Shown here: positions 1-7,238 of the stretch, in pieces
Position numbering within the stretch: position 1 is the first letter of the stretch
How the letters are laid out: each line of letters opens with the position of its first letter
From: Deltaproteobacteria bacterium
GTDB taxonomy: Bacteria > JAMCPX01
Assembly (NCBI GenBank): GCA_023489065.1
Contig: JAMDCL010000148.1
Location: 1-20,943 of the forward strand
Reading direction: 5' to 3'
DNA length: 20,943 bases
Notes under the pieces: model-generated
The model's database searches: none
What the model was told of the DNA's origin: nothing
Seen by the model: the letters and a program-made list of their open reading frames with translations, nothing else
Program-made: the position numbers and the translations under genes

Positions 1-669
1 GAAATTAAAGAAAACATACGGTGTAACAAACTGGTCGAGTCCGAATATACCGCCCAGGTTATACTTCGACGTATAACTAATATTGGGGTTTGTAAAGGAA
101 AGGTTAACATTCGAGACCTGCAAACCGCCATACGTAACGGTATTCAAATTTTTAAACGCCGCAAAAACCGCTCCGCTGTATTCAAAATTATTTACGCTGC
201 GCACGCCGTTGCCGCTCTGGGTATTATGGATGTCCGCATTGATGTTGATGGTAAACCTGCTTCTATGGGGATCCGGCAGGGACAGACGGAACCCTCCGCC
301 ATACGAGCCGCCGAGATAGCCTTTAAAATTGGGATCGGAAAGCCAGATATCGCTAAACCCTCCATCCGCATAGATACTCAACTGACTAACGATATTGTAC
401 CGAGCCAGTATGGAAAATCCCTTGGAAGACATATCCGCATCCATGCTGTCCGAAGAGGTAACCCTGCGCATCGTGTAATCAATGCCGAATCCAAGAGAAA
501 CATCTCCTGTTTTCTGTCCGACGGACGTGGCGCCAATGGGTACTGCCCTTGCCGTTTGGGGCAGACAGAGGAGGGCAACAAGAATGGCAAAACCACATAC
601 TTTCCTTCTCGTATTGTAGGGGCGGGGTGACCCCGCCCTTATCTGTTTTAAATTCCGCTTTGATTCCAT
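1..669 (-). CDS. Outer-membrane beta-barrel protein, partial (C-terminus beyond left edge)
   Basis: An open frame of 223 codons runs from an ATG at 669 to the window edge without a stop. The start lies one base after the stop of the upstream glycosidase gene (TAAGATG), which suggests translational coupling. After a basic N-terminal stretch comes a hydrophobic segment (FAILVALLCLPQTARA) with an ARA-type signal peptidase site near residue 42. The mature part alternates polar and hydrophobic residues in short strands rich in Gly, Asn and aromatic residues (SILARYNIVSQLSIYADGGF, YGGGFRLSL), as in barrel strands of porin or OmpA-like proteins. I cannot name the family. The n-region is unusually long (about 25 residues) because a GC-rich palindrome is embedded in it. 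No other in-frame ATG, GTG or TTG start precedes the hydrophobic segment. Confidence 0.75.
   Translation of the reverse strand, partial: MESKRNLKQIRAGSPRPYNTRRKVCGFAILVALLCLPQTARAVPIGATSVGQKTGDVSLGFGIDYTMRRVTSSDSMDADMSSKGFSILARYNIVSQLSIYADGGFSDIWLSDPNFKGYLGGSYGGGFRLSLPDPHRSRFTININADIHNTQSGNGVRSVNNFEYSGAVFAAFKNLNTVTYGGLQVSNVNLSFTNPNISYTSKYNLGGIFGLDQFVTPYVFFNF
620..638. repeat. REP-like GC-rich palindrome inside a CDS start
   Basis: GGGCGGGGT and ACCCCGCCC form perfect 9-bp arms around a single base. The element resembles the GGGGCGG...CCGCCCC palindromes at 13161 and 15438 but has a different core. It falls within codons for the signal-peptide n-region of the barrel protein, where it encodes roughly AGSPRP. 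Confidence 0.7.
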
Positions 670-670
670 C

Positions 671-2215
671 TTACTGACCGTACTGGTTCATGATCGTCGG
701 GGTTATGTCGTTGGCCGCTGCTATGGCTGAAAACACATCGACCGCGGGCTGAACCGGTGTTCTGGTGAAGTCCGTCGTTGTTGTCGGAATCAGTCCGCAT
801 TTCGGCGTGGTACAGCTTGTAAAATTATCCACGTAGAACAGTCCGAAGTTCTGGGCATAGCCTGATGTCCATTCATAATCATAGTCCATGGTCCAATACA
901 TATAGCCGAGCATGTCGGCACCCTGGTTGATGGCGTTCTTTACGGCCTGGATATTCTGCACGATGTACTTCGCCTTCCCGACGGGGTCTGCATCGCCGTA
1001 GCCGTTTTCCGTTATCAGCATGGGCAGGTGGTAGCGATGCGCATACTCAACCAGTATACCGGTCAAGCCCTGCGTTTCCGATGGGTTCTGCGCAGGACAG
1101 CCAATCGAGCTTAAGGGAATAAACGCGCCTATGGTTGAATCGCAGGGCAGGGCATTGATAGGCTTTAAAAACCCTGCGGGAGCAGGCACAACATAATCGT
1201 TGTTGTAGTAGTTGACGCCTATATAATCAAGGGTATGAGCCCATTCAGGATGGTACGTTGTATTTGTTGTTCCGGTGAGCCCGTTATCAAAGATACCCGT
1301 TGTTGCTGCATCGAGATACGTGAGATTATATGCGTGATCAAAGGCTTTTGCAGCTGCCGCTGATGCGGCATCGCCCGGTATTGCACTGGAAAAAATGGAA
1401 TTTTCCGCTATACTTACCATTGCATTCGGCTCGATTGCGTGGATGGCATGATAAGCCAGAGCATGTCCCATGATCATGTTCTTTACCACGGTAACAACGC
1501 TTGCACCGTGTGGCATGATTGGAGCAGTAAGATCCGGGAGATTATTGAATCCCGGGGGAAATACTCCCATGATATACCCGCTCAGGGTATCTGGTAATGG
1601 TTCATTCTCGGTAATCCAGTATTTTACCGTCGTCGAGAATTGCTGCGCCATGAACGCCGCATAGCTGGAAAATGCGTACGCGGTCAGCGTGTTCGTCCAG
1701 CCGCACAGGCTTGTAGGAGTACAAATAGAAGTCGTGCTGGTAGGTGTATCGACCCACTGGGGTAGTGTCCAGTGGAGAAGCGTGACAACCGGCGTCAGGC
1801 CGTGGGCCTCGAGTGAGGCTATGACGTCCTTATAGTGCTGGACCTCGACCGGATCTATATCTCCGGATGTCAACGGCATACCGATCACCGCCGGTGGATT
1901 CGGTTCAATCCTTGACCATTCGAACGTCAGCCTGAATGCGTTCAGGTGCATTGCCTGAGCATTGGTAAAGTCCTGTGCATAAAGGTTATAAAAATTATCA
2001 GCAAGCCCGACCGGCGGAGTGTTGCCCAGCTGCTCCCAGATATACCAGTCGTTATTGGTAATGCCGCCCTCGCTCTGTTCCGCTGCCGTCGAAGCGCCCC
2101 ATAAAAATCCTTTTGGAAATGTCTTGGTACCGCTGCTGCTGCTGCTCGAACAGGACATTATCGTTGTTACACCCAAAACCAAAGCGATTACGGAAATTAC
2201 TATACCTTTTTTCAT
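671..2215 (-). CDS. GH1-family beta-glycosidase with lipoprotein-type signal
   Basis: A glycoside hydrolase family 1 enzyme (retaining beta-glycosidase, TIM barrel) of 514 residues. Landmarks in order are: the entry motif FPKGFLWGASTAAEQSEG just after the signal; NAFRLTFEWSRIEP; LLHWTLPQWV; ITENEPL with the acid/base Glu at about residue 205; LITENGYGD with the nucleophile Glu at about residue 403; and the C-terminal YWTMDYDYEWTSGYAQNFGLFYVD-type segment. Both catalytic glutamates are present, so it should be active. The start at 2215 is chosen because AAGGAGGAGGT sits directly upstream; the frame is open 23 codons further, but that stretch has no signal-like sequence. The N-terminus (MKKGIVISVIALVLGVTTIMSC) has a lipobox-like IMSC followed by a Ser run, so the protein is probably lipid-anchored. 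That is unusual, since GH1 enzymes are mostly cytoplasmic. The substrate cannot be told from sequence. Confidence 0.9.
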   Translation of the reverse strand: MKKGIVISVIALVLGVTTIMSCSSSSSSGTKTFPKGFLWGASTAAEQSEGGITNNDWYIWEQLGNTPPVGLADNFYNLYAQDFTNAQAMHLNAFRLTFEWSRIEPNPPAVIGMPLTSGDIDPVEVQHYKDVIASLEAHGLTPVVTLLHWTLPQWVDTPTSTTSICTPTSLCGWTNTLTAYAFSSYAAFMAQQFSTTVKYWITENEPLPDTLSGYIMGVFPPGFNNLPDLTAPIMPHGASVVTVVKNMIMGHALAYHAIHAIEPNAMVSIAENSIFSSAIPGDAASAAAAKAFDHAYNLTYLDAATTGIFDNGLTGTTNTTYHPEWAHTLDYIGVNYYNNDYVVPAPAGFLKPINALPCDSTIGAFIPLSSIGCPAQNPSETQGLTGILVEYAHRYHLPMLITENGYGDADPVGKAKYIVQNIQAVKNAINQGADMLGYMYWTMDYDYEWTSGYAQNFGLFYVDNFTSCTTPKCGLIPTTTTDFTRTPVQPAVDVFSAIAAANDITPTIMNQYGQ

Positions 2216-2235
2216 ACCTCCTCCTTTTCGTATCG

Positions 2236-2324
2236 TGTCATTCCTGCCCCGTATCCGATTACAGGGTAATTCATGATTTGCCACTACACTGCCTTTCTGG
2301 ATTCCCGTTTACACAGGAATGACA
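2236..2324. repeat. Short inverted-repeat element (dRS3/REP-like)
   Basis: TGTCATTCCTG (2236-2246) and CAGGAATGACA (2314-2324) are a perfect 11-bp inverted pair. The right half, CTGGATTCCCGTTTACACAG, resembles the GGATTCTCGTTTACACGGG at 15507. The unit has the look of the ATTCCC...GGGAAT repeats known in many proteobacterial genomes (Neisseria dRS3 is the named example). It fills most of the 128-bp gap between the SRPBCC gene and the glycosidase start. No coding function is apparent. Confidence 0.6.
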
Positions 2325-2343
2325 AAATGGTTGTTTTCATTTA

Positions 2344-3045
2344 TTATTTCTTCCCGGATTCTTCTTTTACCCTCTTTCTTACGGCTTCTATGACACCCGG
2401 CAGGGTCTGTTTTGTACCTATGTTTATTATCCAGTCCGGTATCGCGCCGCCGGGATCCGAGAATACCGTATAGGTCACCAGTGTCCTGTTATTATCGAGC
2501 GGCACCAGCTCCCAGGAACCGTCATTGGTTTTCAGATTACCCAAAACAAGCGACCAGTGCTGGTACCATCTGCCCGAGGTGACGAAATCATCGAGCTTTA
2601 TGATATACCATCTGTTCGTTGCAGGCCAGGGAACATTCAGCAGACTGAAAAAATAGCCTGTTGTGCCGGTCATTGTATCCACCCGGTGCTTTTTCAGGAA
2701 TTGGATGAGCTCTTTCGGGTCACCGGTATTGTAGTCGAACTTCAATGCCTTTGCCCGGTCGATTGCATCCGGATTGACGAGGATACTTTCCAGCATCCGC
2801 GGCATAAAATGCACAAAATCATTGTTTTCGTGTATCACAGTCCATACCTGCTGGGGAGGGGCATTGACAATGCCTATCGCAACACCCTCTTTTACCTCGG
2901 TACCCTTAACGGATTCAAGCTGCTTCACGATACCGCCGTCTTTGATGACCGCCCATTGATCCGGGGTTATGGACGAGGCATGGGCCGGAGAAGATAGTGC
3001 GGCTATACAGACAATCATTATGCTTTTGATCATTCTTAACGTCAT
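2344..3045 (-). CDS. Exported SRPBCC/START-like lipid-binding-type protein
   Basis: A 233-residue protein when started at the ATG at 3045, which is preceded by GGAAGGAAG. The frame is open 15 codons upstream, but those codons are Arg/Lys-rich and lack a ribosome site. The N-terminus MTLRMIKSIMIVCIAALSSP, followed by AHA, is a cleavable signal peptide. The mature sequence has the helix-grip layout of SRPBCC/START proteins: IGIVNAPPQQVWTVIHENND early, a central FDYNT...RVDTMTG stretch, a WYQHWSLVLGN...GSWELVPLDNNRTLVTYTVFSDPGG sheet region, and a long C-terminal helix (TLPGVIEAVRKRVKEESG). The family binds hydrophobic ligands or acts as cyclase/lipid-transfer proteins; the ligand here is unknown. 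It sits 56 bases after the unknown exported protein and is co-oriented with it, so they probably form one operon with an envelope role. Confidence 0.7.
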   Translation of the reverse strand: MTLRMIKSIMIVCIAALSSPAHASSITPDQWAVIKDGGIVKQLESVKGTEVKEGVAIGIVNAPPQQVWTVIHENNDFVHFMPRMLESILVNPDAIDRAKALKFDYNTGDPKELIQFLKKHRVDTMTGTTGYFFSLLNVPWPATNRWYIIKLDDFVTSGRWYQHWSLVLGNLKTNDGSWELVPLDNNRTLVTYTVFSDPGGAIPDWIINIGTKQTLPGVIEAVRKRVKEESGKK

Positions 3046-3101
3046 ATACGTCTTCCTTCCCCTCGTATTTTGGCGGGCGTTTGTGCGCACGCTCCTTTAC
3101 A

Positions 3102-4475
3102 TCAATGTTTTTTAAACGAAAACGGTACCGGCTCCACCGGCTGGTTGTTGTAGTAAACCACAGGAGTGACGGGATGGTCAATAATATTCAGCCACGGCTT
3201 CTCTTCCCCGGGCTTGTATCCTACGGGAACGTAGATGTATGATGTAAACGTATACGTCCCTTTCCGTGCTTTCATGAGATTGCCGAAGTCATAGCCGGTA
3301 CTGCCTATCTGACCGGGCTCATTCTCCGGGGGGTCAGGCTTTGTTCTGTCATCGACAAAATAAAGGCCTTTGGTAAACGGAACATCCTTACCCATGACCA
3401 CCCTGTTCATCCATGCCCCCTGAGGTCCTGAAACAACGGCCCAATCGTACGGCGATCTGTTCAGTTCTTCCTGCGCCTTGCTCATCATACCGGTGATCTT
3501 CAGGCCCCCGGGGTTGTTGGAATTGTAAAACTCCATACCGAGTGCGTTATGATTGAAATCCGTCGTTGTAACGAGCCGCGCCTTTTTCACGACGTAGAGC
3601 CGCTGGAGGTCGATGGGAATATCGACAACCGTGGGGAATTGAAAAAAATCATAATAGTATGCGCTGTCGGACAAAACAGACGGAGACTGGATGCCGAGCA
3701 TGATGTCCATGGAGTTCGCTACCTGCCGTATGACCCGCACAGGCCCCTGGATGTATCCGACAAGCCTCGATTTGAAGTCATCTTCGTCCCTGTGTATGTT
3801 AAAGAGGACGGTATTGATATCGAGCCTCATTTTGAACCCGTCGAATATATTGATACCTTCACCGCCTGCCGATTTCGGCACGGCATAATAATCGTAGGAC
3901 AGCGGTGCTTTTTTTGAGAATGCCATGACATACAATCGTGCGGTTACCCGGTCGTCCCTGGGATCGTATTGTACATACCGCACAGGGGAAAGAGAGGGTG
4001 GGTTGTCCTTATAAGACATGAGATAAACATAAGCATGTGCATTGTTGAGGGGATCCGTCAGCTCTATTTCCATGACCCCTGCTCCGGGCAGGTTAAGCTG
4101 ATCCGTTCGTGCCTTTACCCCTGCATCCTTTGCCATAAACACCAATTCATCCTGAGGGGCAAGGGACGTCCTCTTGAGAGGCTCGGGATTGCCGTGTTTG
4201 TCGAAATTGAAAATCCAGTCGCCGTATTCGTTGCGCTCGTCGATCTGAAACGGTATTGGTTCAAAAGTGATTTGCTGAACTGCATGCCTTCCCTTTTCAC
4301 GGACAGCCCTGCACAGCCTGAGGTTCTGTATATTCTGACCGATAAACGGGGCGAGCGTCGCACCCTGCATAACAACTGGATCAAACTGCCGGTTAAATCC
4401 GCGTTCACCCGCATACCCCCTGACACCGGCAAGCACCGCACTGCAAGCAACCAACCAAAGAAGCGCTTTTTTCAT
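3102..4475 (-). CDS. Exported protein of unknown family
   Basis: A 457-residue protein with a signal peptide (MKKALLWLVACSAVLAGVRG, cleavage likely near GYA). The start has AAGGGG eight bases upstream. I do not recognise the family. The mature sequence is soluble and strand-rich, with many aromatic and Pro/Gly turns (YVYLMSYKDNPPSLSPVRYVQYDPRDDR, SDSAYYYDFFQFPTVVDIPIDL), no internal membrane segment, and one Cys after the signal (LRLCRAV). It heads the minus-strand gene set and is followed by the SRPBCC protein. Because both are exported and a barrel protein lies downstream, a periplasmic or outer-membrane-associated role is likely. Ligand and enzymatic activity are unknown. Confidence 0.75.
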   Translation of the reverse strand: MKKALLWLVACSAVLAGVRGYAGERGFNRQFDPVVMQGATLAPFIGQNIQNLRLCRAVREKGRHAVQQITFEPIPFQIDERNEYGDWIFNFDKHGNPEPLKRTSLAPQDELVFMAKDAGVKARTDQLNLPGAGVMEIELTDPLNNAHAYVYLMSYKDNPPSLSPVRYVQYDPRDDRVTARLYVMAFSKKAPLSYDYYAVPKSAGGEGINIFDGFKMRLDINTVLFNIHRDEDDFKSRLVGYIQGPVRVIRQVANSMDIMLGIQSPSVLSDSAYYYDFFQFPTVVDIPIDLQRLYVVKKARLVTTTDFNHNALGMEFYNSNNPGGLKITGMMSKAQEELNRSPYDWAVVSGPQGAWMNRVVMGKDVPFTKGLYFVDDRTKPDPPENEPGQIGSTGYDFGNLMKARKGTYTFTSYIYVPVGYKPGEEKPWLNIIDHPVTPVVYYNNQPVEPVPFSFKKH

Positions 4476-4579
4476 ATATACCCCTTGGATAAGATTTATT
4501 GTTCTTCACCATACACCAAATCATGCGTTTGAAAAACAGAAAAATATCGGGCGGCAGCGCAGCGTCCTGGTTTTTACGC

Positions 4580-4608
4580 TTGACGAATATTTATTGTAAA
4601 GTTATGGT
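4580..4608 (+). promoter_or_regulatory. Candidate sigma-70 promoter of the propeller lipoprotein cluster
   Basis: TTGACG (4580-4585) and TATGGT (4603-4608) are separated by 17 bases. The hexamers match consensus at 5/6 and 4/6. The predicted start near 4615 leaves a short leader that contains the ribosome site AGGGAGG (4624-4630), five bases before the ATG at 4636. The 160-bp gap is shared with the divergent minus-strand genes, for which I could not pick a convincing promoter. Confidence 0.5.
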
Positions 4609-4635
4609 TAATATGGATAGGACAGGGAGGGTAAG

Positions 4636-6132
4636 ATGAAAGAGCTTTTGGCTTCGTTGTTCTTCTTTATAATACTCGCCCCTTTGGGCTGCGGGGGCAA
4701 TAAAGGGAATACGCTCACCGCACCTGCTGCCCCTGCACACCTTGCCGCTGTTGCCGGTGATGCACAGGTAACCCTGAAATGGAATGCATCGGCAGGCGCG
4801 GCAAGCTATCAAGTTTATGACAAATTATCGTCCGACCCTTCCTTTCGGCAAATGGGTTCTACCTCTGCCACAGCCTTTACGGTAACGGGCCTGACAAACG
4901 GGCAAACCTATTTCTTTGCGATAATCGCTGTCAATGCTGCCGGATGGAGCGGATATTCCAAAGAAGCCGGCGCGACATTGATATCGGGAGCACCAACCGA
5001 TCTTACGGGTGTATCCGGGGACCAGCAGGTATCTCTGGGCTGGAATTCCACCATTGGTGCAACAAGCTATACCGTGTATGTGTCAACCATGTCCGGGGGG
5101 CACTATACAAAGGTACATTCCGGTGCGGGCGCATCATATACGGCGACTGGATTGACCAACGGCATCATGTATTACTTTGTGGTAACAGCGGTCAATTCAG
5201 CAGGAGAAAGCGGGTATTCAAATGAGACAAGTGCTACTCCTGTCTTCAAAAAGGTTTATCCCTCAGGCGGCTATGGCCCGGTCAAGATAGCTATAGATAG
5301 TACAAAAAATATATGGGTCACGAATTTTAGCAGTTTTACCGTGACCAAATTAAGTAATAACGGTATAATCATAGGAACTTACCTGGCGGGCTGCGGTCCC
5401 GGGGATATAGCGATCTCCAACACCGGCAACGTCTGGGTCACGAACAGGTGCAGCAACAATGTAGCCGAATTGGGCATAGGAGTCTATCCGGTAGGCACTT
5501 CACTTTCTTACCCCGTCAGTATAGCCATAGATAGCGTTGGTAATGTATGGGTCGGTAATACGAGCGGGGTGGCAGAATTAAGCCCTACCGGAGCACAAAT
5601 AAATTCTTACGCTGTAGGCAGCAATTTTTTCCTCTTTTACCCTGTAAGTATGGCCATAGACAATTCAAACAATTTATGGATTGTTAATGAGATCTATTCC
5701 GATGTAACAGAATTAAGCCCTACCGGCACAACCATTGGTACGTATGCTGTTGGCTACACGCCTATTGGTATTGCTATAGACAGCACAGGCAATGAGTGGG
5801 TCGTTAATAATGCCGGTGGCAATCTGACCAAGTTAAGCCCTGCAGGTGAAACCATAGGGACGTATAACGTGGGCACCAGTCCTAATGACATTGCCATAGA
5901 TGCATCGGGCAATGTCTGGGTTACTACTTACTGGAGTAATACCATACGTGAATTAAACTCCGACGGCACAATCATAGGCACCTATGCAGTAGGCGCCAAC
6001 CCTTTAGGTATTGCTATAGACAGCACAGGCAATGTCTGGGTCGCGGATTACGGCGATAATACCGTAACCGAACTTATCGGTGCAGCAACCGGCCCCCAGT
6101 ACTTCCCCTACACCGGCCCGCAGTGGCCGTAA
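4636..6132 (+). CDS. Lipoprotein with two FN3 domains and a seven-repeat beta-propeller
   Basis: 498 residues. A signal peptide ends in APLGC19, a somewhat atypical lipobox. Two fibronectin type III domains follow (about 29-115 and 117-203), each ending in the LTNG...YYFVVTAVNSAGESGYSNE pattern. Then come seven repeats (about 208-485) of the type GTYxVGxxPxGIAIDxxGNVWVxN...VTELSPTG, and the tail GPQYFPYTGPQWP. The repeats resemble NHL/virginiamycin-B-lyase-like blades; with seven of them a closed seven-bladed propeller is likely. FN3 plus propeller architecture suggests a surface or periplasmic binding protein rather than an enzyme; no catalytic motif is apparent. The last 163 bp of blade and tail are copied exactly in the pseudogene at 10093-10255. 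Confidence 0.85.
   Translation: MKELLASLFFFIILAPLGCGGNKGNTLTAPAAPAHLAAVAGDAQVTLKWNASAGAASYQVYDKLSSDPSFRQMGSTSATAFTVTGLTNGQTYFFAIIAVNAAGWSGYSKEAGATLISGAPTDLTGVSGDQQVSLGWNSTIGATSYTVYVSTMSGGHYTKVHSGAGASYTATGLTNGIMYYFVVTAVNSAGESGYSNETSATPVFKKVYPSGGYGPVKIAIDSTKNIWVTNFSSFTVTKLSNNGIIIGTYLAGCGPGDIAISNTGNVWVTNRCSNNVAELGIGVYPVGTSLSYPVSIAIDSVGNVWVGNTSGVAELSPTGAQINSYAVGSNFFLFYPVSMAIDNSNNLWIVNEIYSDVTELSPTGTTIGTYAVGYTPIGIAIDSTGNEWVVNNAGGNLTKLSPAGETIGTYNVGTSPNDIAIDASGNVWVTTYWSNTIRELNSDGTIIGTYAVGANPLGIAIDSTGNVWVADYGDNTVTELIGAATGPQYFPYTGPQWP
5964..6126 (+). repeat. 163-bp exact duplication, copy 1
   Basis: Identical base for base to 10093-10255. It encodes the last propeller blade and the GPQYFPYTGPQW tail. 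Perfect identity over this length, in a family whose other blades have diverged, points to a recent copy or gene conversion. Confidence 0.95.
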
Positions 6133-6171
6133 GGCTGAGGGAATATCTGAACGGAACAGGAGAGGTGTTTT

Positions 6172-7161
6172 ATGAAAGCACTTTTAATATCTTCATTGAT
6201 GATGGCCTTGTTCTTAGCAGGGTGCAGCGGTTCAAAATCTTCTTCTCACGTACCGCTATTGTCGAGTACCACAAATACCTATAATGTAGGTTCAGGCCCA
6301 CATGGAATAGCGATAGACAGCTCCGGTAATGTCTGGGTGGCTAACGCTTGGGACTACACCGTTACAAAGCTAAACTCAAACGGCATAACTATAGGAACCT
6401 ATAGCGCTGGATCGTTACCTATGGGCATAGCAATAGATAGTTCTGGTAATGTTTGGGTAGCAGGTGGAAACGCCGTTACAAAACTCAACTCAAACGGTGT
6501 AACCATAGGAACCTATAGTGTGGGAAAAAACCCTACCGGTATAGCGATAGATGGTACAGGAGATGTATGGATCGCAAATTTTTATGATAATACTGTAACC
6601 GAGCTCAACTCCGCAGGCTTTACCATTGGTACCTATGCTGTTGGAAGCCGACCCGAGGGCATAGCAATAGATAGAACAGGAAATGTATGGGTCGCAAATG
6701 AGGGTAGCAACAACGTTACAGAACTCAATTCCTCAGGCCTTATTATGGGTACCTACCCTGTGGACAGCGGCCCTTATGGCATAGCCATAGATAGTGCAGG
6801 GAATGTATGGATCACGAATAGTGGTAGTCATAATGTAACCAAACTCAACGCTTCAGGCACTACTATTGGCACCTATGCTCTTGAATACAGTGTTGGTCCT
6901 CAGGGCATTGCGATAGATGGTACAGGAGATGTGTGGGTTGTGAATAGCGATAGTGGTACTGTAACCAAGTTAAACTCTTCAGGCTCTACTCTAGGCATCT
7001 ACACCAATAGTTTTAGCTTGCCTTTTAGTTTAGCGATAGACAACGCGGGGAATATATGGGTTGTGAATCCTGGCAGTAATACGGTAATCGAGCTTGTAGG
7101 TGTTACAAAGGGCCCTCAGTTCTTCCCTTACAAAGGTCCAATGTGGCCGGGAGATTGGTAA
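6172..7161 (+). CDS. Seven-repeat beta-propeller lipoprotein
   Basis: 329 residues. It begins with a canonical lipoprotein signal (LAGC, Cys18), then a short Ser-rich linker (SGSKSSSHVPLL), then seven blades of about 40 residues. Typical blade: GTYSVGKNPTGIAID, GTGDVWIAN, NTVTELNSAG. It ends with the shared tail (GPQFFPYKGPMWP). The ribosome site GGAGAGGTG is 4-5 bases before ATG. The signal and its upstream leader are nearly identical in DNA to those of the gene at 8265, whereas the first mature 122 bp are identical to those of the gene at 7239, so this gene is a mosaic. Its likely role is an exported, lipid-anchored binding or structural protein; no catalytic residues are recognisable. The genes are co-oriented with short gaps, and the promoter upstream of 4636 may serve all of them. 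Confidence 0.85.
   Translation: MKALLISSLMMALFLAGCSGSKSSSHVPLLSSTTNTYNVGSGPHGIAIDSSGNVWVANAWDYTVTKLNSNGITIGTYSAGSLPMGIAIDSSGNVWVAGGNAVTKLNSNGVTIGTYSVGKNPTGIAIDGTGDVWIANFYDNTVTELNSAGFTIGTYAVGSRPEGIAIDRTGNVWVANEGSNNVTELNSSGLIMGTYPVDSGPYGIAIDSAGNVWITNSGSHNVTKLNASGTTIGTYALEYSVGPQGIAIDGTGDVWVVNSDSGTVTKLNSSGSTLGIYTNSFSLPFSLAIDNAGNIWVVNPGSNTVIELVGVTKGPQFFPYKGPMWPGDW
6220..6341 (+). repeat. 122-bp exact duplication, copy 1
   Basis: Identical to 7299-7420. It covers the lipobox, linker and first half of blade 1. The sequences differ completely upstream (signal peptide) and gradually downstream, so this is a sharply bounded exchange tract. Confidence 0.95.
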
Positions 7162-7164
7162 GCT

Positions 7165-7218
7165 GCTGGCACAATATATGTTGGGTCAAAGGATAACAAG
7201 ATTTATGCGATACATTAA
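7165..7218 (+). pseudogene. Remnant of a PQQ-type propeller gene (last repeat only)
   Basis: The frame directly after the stop of the preceding gene reads AGTIYVGSKDNKIYAIH and then TAA. G(T/N)-(I/V)-YVGS-x-D-x-K-(I/L)-YAI is the hallmark of PQQ-like beta-propeller repeats, normally found many times in a 350-450-residue protein. Only this final repeat remains, with no start codon or ribosome site of its own. It appears to be the 3' end of a deleted neighbour fused behind the seven-blade gene. Confidence 0.6.
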
Positions 7219-7238
7219 AATTATTTAAAGGAGTTTAT

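Noticed and set aside
226..630. Plus-strand ORF of 134 codons at the left end
   Set aside because: The minus strand is open over the whole 1-669 stretch with a signal peptide and barrel strands; the plus frame shows no protein features.
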